Shown: positions 23,645 to 32,070 of the stretch, piece after piece | Position numbering within the stretch: the first letter of the stretch is position 1 | How the letters are laid out: each line of letters opens with the position of its first letter | Source: Caballeronia zhejiangensis | Lineage (GTDB): Bacteria; Pseudomonadota; Gammaproteobacteria; Burkholderiales; Burkholderiaceae | Length of the DNA: 64,000 bases | Assembly (NCBI RefSeq): GCF_000698575.1 | Contig: NZ_JFHD01000001.1 | Span: 62,001 to 126,000 of the forward strand | Direction of reading: 5' to 3' | Notes under the pieces: model-generated | What the model was told of the DNA's origin: nothing | The model's input: the letters and a program-made list of their open reading frames with translations, nothing else | Database searches by the model: none | Translations under genes and position numbers: made by a program

Positions 23645-24130
23645 ATGGCAATTCCCGCATACATGTGGCTGAAGGATGACGGCGGCGCCGACATCAAGGG
23701 TTCCGTCACCGTGCAAGGCCGCGAAGGCAGCGTCGAGATCGTCGAGTTCGGTCATGGCGTGCATATCCCGACCGATGGCAACACCGGCAAGCTCACCGGC
23801 ACGCGCGTGCACGCGCCGATCACGCTGACCAAGGAAACCGATTCGTCCACGCCGTATCTGTACAAGGCGGTGACGAGCGGCCAGACGCTGAAGTCGGTCG
23901 AGATCAAGTGGTACAAGATCGACGACGCGGGCAAGGAGAAGGAATACTTCAACACCAAGCTCGACAACGTCAAGGTCGTCGCGGTCCGTCCGAAGATGCT
24001 CGACATCAAGAACCCGGCTTTCGAGAAGCACAACCATCTCGAAGAAGTCGAACTGCGCTACGAGCAGATCACCTGGTCGTTCAAGGACGGCAACATCATC
24101 CACAAGGACACGTGGAACGAGCGCGCGTAA
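23645..24130 (+). CDS. hcp: T6SS tube protein Hcp (TssD)
   Basis: A 161-residue Hcp-family protein that forms hexameric rings stacked into the inner tube and is itself secreted. It starts IPAYMWLKDDGGADIKGSV and keeps the family's EFGHGVHIPTD, HAPITLTKETD and WSFKDGNIIH segments. AGAGGAG is well placed before ATG 23645. The gene is intact, lies 98 bases after the deletion junction, and is followed by a terminator before clpV, the usual arrangement for making excess Hcp. Confidence 0.96.
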   Translation: MAIPAYMWLKDDGGADIKGSVTVQGREGSVEIVEFGHGVHIPTDGNTGKLTGTRVHAPITLTKETDSSTPYLYKAVTSGQTLKSVEIKWYKIDDAGKEKEYFNTKLDNVKVVAVRPKMLDIKNPAFEKHNHLEEVELRYEQITWSFKDGNIIHKDTWNERA

Positions 24131-24168
24131 GCGCGTGACCCAGCGGCTCATGACAACGTGAGCCGTCG

Positions 24169-24199
24169 AAGCCAGCCTGCTTGCGGGCTGGCTTTTCTT
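24169..24199 (+). terminator. Terminator between hcp and clpV
   Basis: GCCAGCC (24171-24177) pairs with GGCTGGC (24186-24192), extended by A-T pairs and followed by TTTTCTTCT. It should reduce read-through from hcp into clpV. Confidence 0.8.
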
Positions 24200-24254
24200 C
24201 TGCAATTCATCCCCACCGTACGCCCTCTTTCATTCACCTCGGCACCGACTTCAT

Positions 24255-26915
24255 ATGACAATGCGCGACTCCACTCATCTGCTTCGCCGGCTCAACCAGC
24301 ACTGCGCCCGCACGCTCGAAGCGGCCGCGAGCCTGTGCCAGACGCGCCTTTCCGACGAAATCACCGTCGAGCATTGGCTGCTGAAGCTCATCGAGGCGGA
24401 CGAAGGCGACATTCCCGCGATCCTGCGTCACTATGAAATCGATGTCGATGCGATCTGGAACGCACTGCTCGCCGCAATCGACCGCCTGCCGCGCAATCTG
24501 CGGGGCATGCCGTCGCTTTCCATCCAGCTCGCGAGCGTGCTTCAGGACGCGTGGCATCTCGCATCGCGCGAGGATATCGACGGTACGATCCGCTCGGCGC
24601 ATCTGCTGCGCGCGCTCATCGGCGCACCGCATGTCATGCGGACGCAGGACGCGTGGCCGCTTTTTTCGCTTTCCGATGCGCAGATCGAACGGCTCGTGCC
24701 GCGTCTCGGACGCGCGTCGTGCGAGAACGCGCCCGCGCAGGAAGACGAAGGCGACGCAAGCGCACCAGTTGCAGATGCTCAAGCGCCCGTCAAGCAGGCG
24801 GCCCCGCGCTCGACCGAAGGCCAGGCGCTCGAGCGCTTCGCCATCGACCTGACGGAGAAGGCGCGTCGCGGCGAAATCGATCCGGTGTTCGGCCGCGATC
24901 GTGAGATCCAGCAGATGATCGACGTGCTCGTGCGGCGGCGCAAGAACAACCCGATCCTCGTGGGCGAGCCGGGCGTCGGCAAGACGGCGCTAGTCGAAGG
25001 GCTCGCGCTGCGCATCGCCGAAGGCTGTGTGCCGTCTCTCTTGCGCGACGTGCGCATTCTCACGCTCGACCTCGGGCTGCTGCAAGCCGGTGCGGGCGTG
25101 AAAGGCGAATTCGAGCAGCGCCTGAAAAACGTGATCGATGAAGTCAAGGCATCGGCGACGCCGATCGTGCTGTTCATCGACGAAGCCCACACGCTGATCG
25201 GCGCGGGCAACTCGGCCGGCGGCTCGGACGCTGCGAACTTGCTGAAGCCTGCACTCGCGCGCGGCGAGTTGCGCACCATCGCCGCGACGACGTGGTCCGA
25301 ATACAAGGAATACTTCGAGCGGGATGCGGCGCTCGAGCGGCGCTTCCAGATGGTCAAGGTGGAAGAGCCGGACGACGATGCCGCCTGTCTCATGTTGCGT
25401 GGCCTCGCGACGCGCTACGCACGGCATCACAACGTGCATATCCGCGACGAAGCGCTCGTTGCGGCAGTCAGACTGTCGCGCCGCTACATCCCCGCGCGCC
25501 AGTTGCCGGACAAGGCCGTCGATCTCATCGATACCGCCGCGGCGCGCGTGCGTATGGGTCTCGACGCGCCGCCCGCCGAACTGCAGCGCGCGCGCGCGGT
25601 CGTGGCCGCGCTGGAACTCGAAGGCGCAAGCATCGATGCCGACGAACGGGCGGGCATCGACGATACAGCCGCGCATCGCGACGCGCTCCGCGCCTCACTG
25701 GCGCAAGCGAATCAGGAACTCGCGGACGTTCAGGCGCGCTACGACCGCGAACTGTCGCTGGTGCGCGCGCTGCTGGAACAACGCGGCGACGGCAAGACGA
25801 AGCCGGATGCAGACGCGTTCGCCGCAGCGAAGCACGCCCTCACGGATGCGCAAGGCAAGTCGCCGCTGATCTTCGCCGATGTCGATGCACAGGCCATCGC
25901 GCGCGTGGTCGCCGAATGGACGGGCGTGCCGGTCGGCAATCTCGTCGAAGACGAGCTGCTCAATCTGCTCACGCTCGAAGATCAACTGGCGAAGCGCGTG
26001 GTCGCGCAAGACGACGCGCTCGGCATGCTCGCGCAAAGCCTGCGCACCGCGAAGGCGGGGCTCAAGAGCGAACATGCGCCGCTCGGCGTGTTCCTGCTGA
26101 CCGGACCCTCGGGCGTCGGCAAGACGGAGACGGCGCTTGCGCTCGCCGATGTGCTGTTCGGCGGCGAGGCCGCGCTCACCACGATCAACATGTCGGAGTA
26201 TCAGGAAGCGCACACGGTGTCGCAGTTGAAGGGCTCGCCGCCGGGTTACGTCGGCTATGGCCGCGGCGGCGTTCTGACCGAAGCGGTGCGTCAGCGCCCA
26301 TATAGCGTCGTGCTGTTGGATGAAGTCGAGAAGGCGCATCGCGACGTGCTCGACATGTTCTATCAGGTGTTCGATCGTGGCTCGATGCGTGACGGCGAAG
26401 GTCGGGAAATCGACTTCCGCAACTGCGTGATTCTGATGACGTCCAACCTCGGCTCCGAACAGATTCACGATGCGACCACGGACACGCCCGGCATCGCGCA
26501 CGCCGCGTTGCTCGACGCCATCCATGATCCGCTCGTGAAGCACTTCCAGCCGGCGCTGCTCGCGCGTTTCCAGACGCTCGTGTTCCGCCCGCTCGACGTA
26601 AGCGCGCTCGGCGATATCGTGCGCCTCAAGATCGCGAAGATCGCCGATCGCCTGAAGCGTCAGCACGATGTGACGCTCGCCTGCGAGGAATCGCTGATCG
26701 CATCGCTGGCTCAAATGTGCCTGTCGCGCGATTCGGGCGCCCGCAATATCGACGCTTTCCTCGACCAGCGCATTCTGCCGACTGTCTCGCGCGAACTCCT
26801 GACGCGCATGGCGAGCGGCGCCGCACCCGCGGAGATTCGTCTCGCCTATTCAGAGGAAGGCAATCTGACGATCGAGTTCATCGATCGCGACTCGTCCGTG
26901 CCCGCAACCGCCTGA
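24255..26915 (+). CDS. tssH: T6SS ATPase ClpV (TssH)
   Basis: An 886-residue AAA+ unfoldase that disassembles the contracted TssBC sheath. It has a Clp-N domain (residues 1-150), then NBD1 with Walker A GEPGVGKT (about 238-245) and Walker B LFIDEAH. A middle coiled-coil domain spans about 410-510, and NBD2 has GPSGVGKTE (about 617-625) and LLDEVEKAH. The C-terminal ClpB-D2-small domain is complete. Length is normal. ATG 24255 lies 125 bases after hcp. The gene is intact even though the surrounding locus is missing most T6SS parts. Confidence 0.96.
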   Translation: MTMRDSTHLLRRLNQHCARTLEAAASLCQTRLSDEITVEHWLLKLIEADEGDIPAILRHYEIDVDAIWNALLAAIDRLPRNLRGMPSLSIQLASVLQDAWHLASREDIDGTIRSAHLLRALIGAPHVMRTQDAWPLFSLSDAQIERLVPRLGRASCENAPAQEDEGDASAPVADAQAPVKQAAPRSTEGQALERFAIDLTEKARRGEIDPVFGRDREIQQMIDVLVRRRKNNPILVGEPGVGKTALVEGLALRIAEGCVPSLLRDVRILTLDLGLLQAGAGVKGEFEQRLKNVIDEVKASATPIVLFIDEAHTLIGAGNSAGGSDAANLLKPALARGELRTIAATTWSEYKEYFERDAALERRFQMVKVEEPDDDAACLMLRGLATRYARHHNVHIRDEALVAAVRLSRRYIPARQLPDKAVDLIDTAAARVRMGLDAPPAELQRARAVVAALELEGASIDADERAGIDDTAAHRDALRASLAQANQELADVQARYDRELSLVRALLEQRGDGKTKPDADAFAAAKHALTDAQGKSPLIFADVDAQAIARVVAEWTGVPVGNLVEDELLNLLTLEDQLAKRVVAQDDALGMLAQSLRTAKAGLKSEHAPLGVFLLTGPSGVGKTETALALADVLFGGEAALTTINMSEYQEAHTVSQLKGSPPGYVGYGRGGVLTEAVRQRPYSVVLLDEVEKAHRDVLDMFYQVFDRGSMRDGEGREIDFRNCVILMTSNLGSEQIHDATTDTPGIAHAALLDAIHDPLVKHFQPALLARFQTLVFRPLDVSALGDIVRLKIAKIADRLKRQHDVTLACEESLIASLAQMCLSRDSGARNIDAFLDQRILPTVSRELLTRMASGAAPAEIRLAYSEEGNLTIEFIDRDSSVPATA

Positions 26916-26926
26916 AGCGAGAAAAG

Positions 26927-27352
26927 ATGCCAGGCCCGTCCCTATATGAAATGCTGCTCGGTCAGATCGACGGCGAACCGCTCAGCGATTTCGATGACCG
27001 CACGCTCGAAGTCCTGAGCGTGCAGCAGAACGTGCGACGCATCCTGAACACGCGCGCCGGTGCCCTCAAGCATTTGCCGGACTACGGGCTGCCCGATCTG
27101 ACCAACATCTACAAGGCGCTGCCGGCTTCTTCACAGGCGCTGAAGGAGCAGATGGAAGTCGCGCTGCTGAAGTACGAGCCGCGCATCCGCGCGATCGACG
27201 TCGCGATGGTCGATACGTCCGAGCCGGGCCTGCAAGTGAGCTTCGAAATGACCTGTCATCTGAAGCGCGCGGGCCTCGTGCGCTTCGGAACGTACTTCGT
27301 GCCGCCCGGCGTTTTCCGGCTGGAGCGGCGCGTGCGCGAGGGCAGGATTTGA
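26927..27352 (+). CDS. tssE: T6SS baseplate protein TssE (gp25-like)
   Basis: A 141-residue gp25/lysozyme-like baseplate wedge protein. It has the family core SVQQNVRRILNTRAGALKHLPDYGLPD (about 28-58) and the late ...RAGLVRFGTYF... strand region. GAGAAAAG precedes ATG 26927, 11 bases after clpV, so the two are co-transcribed. In intact loci tssE is followed by tssF and tssG; here a minus-strand gene of another family follows at once, so tssF and tssG are missing from this place. Confidence 0.93.
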   Translation: MPGPSLYEMLLGQIDGEPLSDFDDRTLEVLSVQQNVRRILNTRAGALKHLPDYGLPDLTNIYKALPASSQALKEQMEVALLKYEPRIRAIDVAMVDTSEPGLQVSFEMTCHLKRAGLVRFGTYFVPPGVFRLERRVREGRI

Positions 27353-27381
27353 CTCAGCTTGCGCGCGGGCTGATTCGCGCG

Positions 27382-28983
27382 CTACACCGAAGCCCCCCGC
27401 TCGCCGACCAACTCGCGAAGATCGTGCGCGATCCGGCCAATGACCGGCTCCCAGTCATGCAGCTTCTTCTGTCGATACAGACGCACGGTGGGATACCATT
27501 CGGTTCGCTCGCCCTGCAGTCCCCAGCGCCACTCGGGCGCGGACGGCAAGATTCCCCATGTCGGCTTGCCGAGCGCGCCAGCGAGATGCAACGGCGAAGA
27601 GTCCACCGATATCACGAGATCGAGATGATCGATGAAGCCGGCGGTATCTGCAAAGTCCGTCCACTGAGACGACACGTCGTGCGCGCGAATGCCCGACTGC
27701 CTCGTCAAACTGGCGTTCGCCTGGTTCTTCTGCAGCACGAACCATTCGATACCCTCGATCTCCGACAGCGGCTTCAATGCGCGCGCAGGCACGAAGCGGT
27801 CAATGCCGCTGAAGTTGTGCGGCCCGCTATACCAGCACAGTCCCACCTTCAGCTTGCCCGCATACGGCTGCATGAAGCTGTCCCAGCGAGCGCGGGCATC
27901 AGTTGGCGCCTCGATGTATCCGCGTCGACTGTCGGAGATGGCCGCTGCTGTCTCGTGCACGTATGCGGGCAGCAAGTAGTCGAAGACCCAGTAATCGTAA
28001 TTCGCCAGTTCGTCCGGCCGCCAGCCAGATGCAACGGTTTGCGCGCCGTCGAGATCGCGAAACAGCCGGTGCAGTTCCGGCCGGCAAACGAAGTGAACCG
28101 ACGCGCCCGCCGCTGTCAGCCGGCTCGCGTAACGCGCGAGCATCAGATTGTCGCCGACGCCCGCATGGTAGGCGACCAAGATACGCTTGCCTTGCAGCGA
28201 TTGACCCCGCCACCATTTTGAAAGATACGGGGCAATATCCGGATCAAGCGCAAGAACATACTCATCGCTCGACACCCCTTCGAGCTTGCGCCATCCCTCG
28301 CGCTCGCGTCCGAGCAGAATGAGCACGTCCCCGAGCGGACCGAAGGCATCCACTCGGTGCGGTGCAATCTCTTCGGCTCGGCTAAATGCATTCAGCGCTT
28401 CGAGATAACGGCTCTGCATGTACAGCGCTTTCCCCAACATCAGCCAGATGTCGACGTCGTCGGGAGTCTGCGCGAGCAGCGCGCCCGCACGTTCGATGAC
28501 CCCGGCATAATCGGAGAGGAATCGTCCGCGAAGATGCAGCGCGCTCTTCTCGTCGGCCCGGATAAGCGCCTGCTTCGCATGGAACCGCATCAGTTCCGGT
28601 CGACCAGCGAACAGGTAAATCTGCGCGAGGGCGGAATGTGCGTCGCAGTTGTCGGGATCGAATTCGAGCGCCTCGACAAAGCACTCGATCGCGCTTTCCC
28701 GATCCCCGCATTCGTTCAGATAGATGATGCCGCGCTGTACGCGGACGATCGCGTTGTCGGGGTTCCGCGCGATCCATCGCGTACACATTTCCAGCGCGAG
28801 AAGCGGCTCACCTAATCGGATGAGGCCATTGGTGGCCTCGATCGCGTAATGAGCCTCGTGAGGTTCGATATCGAACGTCCCGTGCCACAAGGCGATTGCC
28901 TGGTCGCGTTTGCCACGCTCGATTGCAGCCTGAGCAGCGCTGGCGAGCGCCGTCGCTCGCTCCCTGATGTCATGCTCCACCAT
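27382..28983 (-). CDS. TPR protein with glycosyltransferase-like C-terminal domain
   Basis: A protein of about 533 residues. The N-terminal half (about 1-260) consists of TPR-like helical repeats (e.g. SAIECFVEALEFDPDNCDAHSALAQIY). The C-terminal half resembles the GT9 / ADP-heptose transferase fold: VAYHAGVGDNLMLARYASRL, VGLCWYSGPHN, and VISVDSSPLHLAGALGKPTWGIL, with the conserved D-x-x-P-L-H-L-A-G segment. The ATG at 28983 has GGAAGAG upstream; a TTG 18 bases earlier is the alternative. Such proteins often glycosylate other proteins or sit in polysaccharide loci. Its convergent position beside tssE may be coincidental. Confidence 0.75.
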   Translation of the reverse strand: MVEHDIRERATALASAAQAAIERGKRDQAIALWHGTFDIEPHEAHYAIEATNGLIRLGEPLLALEMCTRWIARNPDNAIVRVQRGIIYLNECGDRESAIECFVEALEFDPDNCDAHSALAQIYLFAGRPELMRFHAKQALIRADEKSALHLRGRFLSDYAGVIERAGALLAQTPDDVDIWLMLGKALYMQSRYLEALNAFSRAEEIAPHRVDAFGPLGDVLILLGREREGWRKLEGVSSDEYVLALDPDIAPYLSKWWRGQSLQGKRILVAYHAGVGDNLMLARYASRLTAAGASVHFVCRPELHRLFRDLDGAQTVASGWRPDELANYDYWVFDYLLPAYVHETAAAISDSRRGYIEAPTDARARWDSFMQPYAGKLKVGLCWYSGPHNFSGIDRFVPARALKPLSEIEGIEWFVLQKNQANASLTRQSGIRAHDVSSQWTDFADTAGFIDHLDLVISVDSSPLHLAGALGKPTWGILPSAPEWRWGLQGERTEWYPTVRLYRQKKLHDWEPVIGRIAHDLRELVGERGASV

Positions 28984-29065
28984 CGCTCTTCCGTCGTTCA
29001 ATAAGGATGCCAGAGCGTAACAGAGCCGAGCGTCTCAACCGTAACAATGCGACGCGCGAACGCCG

Positions 29066-30406
29066 CTACTCATGCCACTGCCCCGCCCCTCCCGCGAACG
29101 CCGGCACGCCCATCTCCTCGCGACTGCGCGCCGCACGCGCTTCGTCGGCTTCCACGGTCTTGCTCGTATCGATGAAAAGCGCCGCGACCGCACCGACCGC
29201 GAGCAATCCCGCTGAAATCGTGAACGGCACGTTATAGCTTCCTGTCTGCTGGATCAGATAACCGAACGCGACCGGCGACACCATTCCCGCGATGCCGAAG
29301 CCCGTGTTCATCATGCCGCCCGCCGTGCCCGCATACTTGCCCGCGATATCGAGCGGCAACGTCCACAGCACCGGATTCGTGATCTCGAGGAAGAAGAACG
29401 ATGCCGTCAGGAACCACACCGCCATGATCGGGCTCGGCGCATTGACCATCGGCAGAAGGAAGGCGAGCGACCCGCCCATGCCCACCACGAGAATGCTGCA
29501 GCGCGCGAGCCGCAGTTTTCCCGTGATCCGGTAGATGCGGTCCGACAGCACGCCGCCGAGCGTATCGCCGATCACACCGGCAAGCAGCGGCAAAGCGGTG
29601 AACAGCGCGAGATGCTTCAGATCGAAGCCGCGCGATTCCTTCAGATACGAAGGCAGCCACGTCAGATACACCCACAGCAGCCAGCCATAGCAAAAGTCGA
29701 CGAAGGTCACGAGCCACATGCGATGAATCAGCATGCGCCACGGCGTCGGCTGCTTTCTCGCGCGCGCGCATTCTCCCGCGCGATAGCCGATCTCAGCGGT
29801 TTCCTCGGGCGTCACGCGGCGGTTTTCATCGGGTGAATTGGTGAAGACGAAGAGATACAGCACCGTCCACGCAAGGCTCGCGATGCCCAGCAGAATGAAT
29901 GCCTCGCGCCAGCCGCTCGCTGCGACCACGGCAAGCACGAGCGGCGGCGTCACCGCGCCGCCGAGCCGCGCGAAACTATGCGTGATGCCTTGTGCAAAGC
30001 CGCGTTCGCGCACCGGCATCCAGAACGTGAAGGCGCGCGTGGCGGTCGGAAACGCGCCGCCCTCGCCGATGCCCAACGCAAGGCGCAACAGCACGAGCAT
30101 GCCGATGCTGCCCGCGAAGCCCGTCGCGAGCGTCGCCGCGCCCCATATCAACGAGAGCACGGTCAATACGAGCTTCGGGCCGAATCGATCGGCAAGCCAT
30201 CCGCCGACGATCTGCATCACCGCATACGGATACGCGAACGCGGAGAATACGAGCCCGAGCTGCACGGACGTGAGGCCCATCTCCTGCCGGATCAACGGTC
30301 CTGCCACGGCGATGTTCACCCGATCGATGTACGAGATGAAGTACATCAGACACATCACGCCGAGAATGATATGGCGCGTCTTCACGCGCTGACGTTGCTT
30401 GTTCAC
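29066..30406 (-). CDS. sauU: MFS transporter, probable sulfoacetate importer SauU
   Basis: A 446-residue inner-membrane transporter of the MFS anion:cation symporter (ACS) family. Helix 1 is LYFISYIDRVNIAVAG-like, and GWLADRFGPKLVL lies in the first cytoplasmic loop. The start is GTG 30406 after AAGGAGACACT. It is the third gene of a minus-strand unit with sauS and sauT, matching the sauRSTU order described in Cupriavidus necator, where SauU is the proposed sulfoacetate carrier. The family assignment is firm; the substrate is inferred from context. Confidence 0.8.
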   Translation of the reverse strand: MNKQRQRVKTRHIILGVMCLMYFISYIDRVNIAVAGPLIRQEMGLTSVQLGLVFSAFAYPYAVMQIVGGWLADRFGPKLVLTVLSLIWGAATLATGFAGSIGMLVLLRLALGIGEGGAFPTATRAFTFWMPVRERGFAQGITHSFARLGGAVTPPLVLAVVAASGWREAFILLGIASLAWTVLYLFVFTNSPDENRRVTPEETAEIGYRAGECARARKQPTPWRMLIHRMWLVTFVDFCYGWLLWVYLTWLPSYLKESRGFDLKHLALFTALPLLAGVIGDTLGGVLSDRIYRITGKLRLARCSILVVGMGGSLAFLLPMVNAPSPIMAVWFLTASFFFLEITNPVLWTLPLDIAGKYAGTAGGMMNTGFGIAGMVSPVAFGYLIQQTGSYNVPFTISAGLLAVGAVAALFIDTSKTVEADEARAARSREEMGVPAFAGGAGQWHE

Positions 30407-30456
30407 AGTGTCTCCTTCCTTTGGTCCATCTGATGTGCAATATCGAGCCGTGTCAG

Positions 30457-32070
30457 CTAGACGAGCTTCAGGCGCTGCACCTTGCCCGAAGGTCCGCGCG
30501 GCAATGCATCGGTGAAGCGGAATTCACGCGGCGTCTTGTAACGGCCGAGTTCGCGCAGACAGTGCGCGCGCAAGTCGGCCACATCGAGCGATGCCGCGCC
30601 GCCGTTCGGCACGATGTACGCGACGATGTCCTGGCCATACGCCGCATCGGGCACGCCGACGGCCGCTGCTTCGAGCACGCCGGGATGACGCAGCAGCGCT
30701 TCGTCGATCTCGCGCGGCGCGATGTTCTCGCCGCCCTTGATGATCAGTTCCTTCGCGCGTCCATTGATGTAGAAGAAGCCCGCCTCGTCGCGGTAGCCGA
30801 GATCGCCGCTGCGCAGCCATCCGTCTTCCGTGAACGCGTTGCGCGTTTCTTCCGGACGCTTGTAGTAGCCGCTCATCAATTGCTCGCCGCGCAGCACGAG
30901 CTCGCCGGTTTCGTTGGGCGCGCACTCACGTCCATCGATGTCGACGATCTTCGCTTCGCCGCCGGAAGGCAAGCCGATACTGCCGATTCGCCTTAACGTT
31001 TCGTCATACGGATTACTGAATATCGGCGCGGCGGTCTCCGTCATGCCCATCGTTTCGATGACGCCGATGCGAAAGCGCTTCTCGAACGCCCGATGATGAT
31101 CGGCCGGTAACGCTGCCGACGCGCTGCGGCAAAATTTCAGCGCCGACAGATCGCAGCCCTCAGCGCCCTCGCCGTTCAGCAGATAAGCGACGATGGTCGG
31201 CACCACGTTGATCCATGTGCATCCGAACTGCGATGCCTCGTTCCAGAACGTGCGCGCCGAGAAACGCGGCGTCATCACCGCCGATCCGCCGTGCCACAGT
31301 GGCGACAGCAGCGCGACGACGAGACCGTTGATGTGATAGAGCGGCAACGATACGAGCACGCGATCATCATCGGATAGCCGATGTTCCTCGCTGATGTTGC
31401 GCATGTTGGCAAGCAGGCTGCGATGACTCAGCAGCACGCCTTTAGGCGCGCCCGTCGTGCCCGACGTGTACATGAGCAGCGCCGTATCGCCGGGATTCAT
31501 CGCGCCCGCATCGCTCGCGACGATATGCGCGCCGGGCGTTTCGTCGCGCACGAGTCCGATCGTGCGTGACGGAAGCGTCGGGATATCGGGTAAAGCGTTC
31601 GCATCGGGCGACGTACGCACCACAGCGACGTCACGGTCCATGCCTTCGCGACGCAACACGTCGATCGCTTCGACGATGGTGTCGTGCGTGTCATCGGCGA
31701 CGAAGATCGCGCGCGTCTCCGAATGCTCGACGATATAGCGCACCTGCGAAGGCTGACACAAGAGATTCAGCGGATTCGCCACCAGGCCGCTATACATCGC
31801 CGCCAGCAGCAGCCGCGCGGTCTGAATGCCGTTGCCCATGAAGACGGACACGACATCGCCCGCACGCAGGCCCGCAGCATGAAAACGCTCTTCCAGCGCG
31901 AGACATGCTTCGCGCAACGCGCCGAAGGTCAGCATGTCGTCCCCGACCGCGGAGAGCAGGAAGGGTTTGTCCGGCGCGCGTCCGGCGCGAGCGTCGATCA
32001 ATGCGCGCAACGTGGATGCAACGACCGGCGCACGATCGGAAGGAACGATTCGATCCGCTAACGCGTTCAT
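30457..32070 (-). CDS. sauT: Sulfoacetate-CoA ligase SauT
   Basis: A 537-residue AMP-forming acyl-CoA synthetase with the AMP-binding signature YTSGTTGAPKGVLLSH (about 183-198), the ETMGMTETAAP region, GWLRSGDLGYRDE, and the C-terminal Lys-containing motif PSGKVQRLKL. It would activate sulfoacetate to sulfoacetyl-CoA using ATP. ATG 32070 overlaps the sauS stop as ATGA; a longer open frame upstream belongs to shadow sequence of sauS. Sequence alone gives only acyl-CoA ligase. The specific role comes from the adjacent acylating aldehyde dehydrogenase, transporter and IclR regulator, the exact set of the sau cluster. Confidence 0.82.
   Translation of the reverse strand: MNALADRIVPSDRAPVVASTLRALIDARAGRAPDKPFLLSAVGDDMLTFGALREACLALEERFHAAGLRAGDVVSVFMGNGIQTARLLLAAMYSGLVANPLNLLCQPSQVRYIVEHSETRAIFVADDTHDTIVEAIDVLRREGMDRDVAVVRTSPDANALPDIPTLPSRTIGLVRDETPGAHIVASDAGAMNPGDTALLMYTSGTTGAPKGVLLSHRSLLANMRNISEEHRLSDDDRVLVSLPLYHINGLVVALLSPLWHGGSAVMTPRFSARTFWNEASQFGCTWINVVPTIVAYLLNGEGAEGCDLSALKFCRSASAALPADHHRAFEKRFRIGVIETMGMTETAAPIFSNPYDETLRRIGSIGLPSGGEAKIVDIDGRECAPNETGELVLRGEQLMSGYYKRPEETRNAFTEDGWLRSGDLGYRDEAGFFYINGRAKELIIKGGENIAPREIDEALLRHPGVLEAAAVGVPDAAYGQDIVAYIVPNGGAASLDVADLRAHCLRELGRYKTPREFRFTDALPRGPSGKVQRLKLV

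Noticed and set aside
23645..23645. Sigma-54 promoter for hcp
   Set aside because: TTGGCA near 23620 is followed by no GC-containing -12 element at the required distance.
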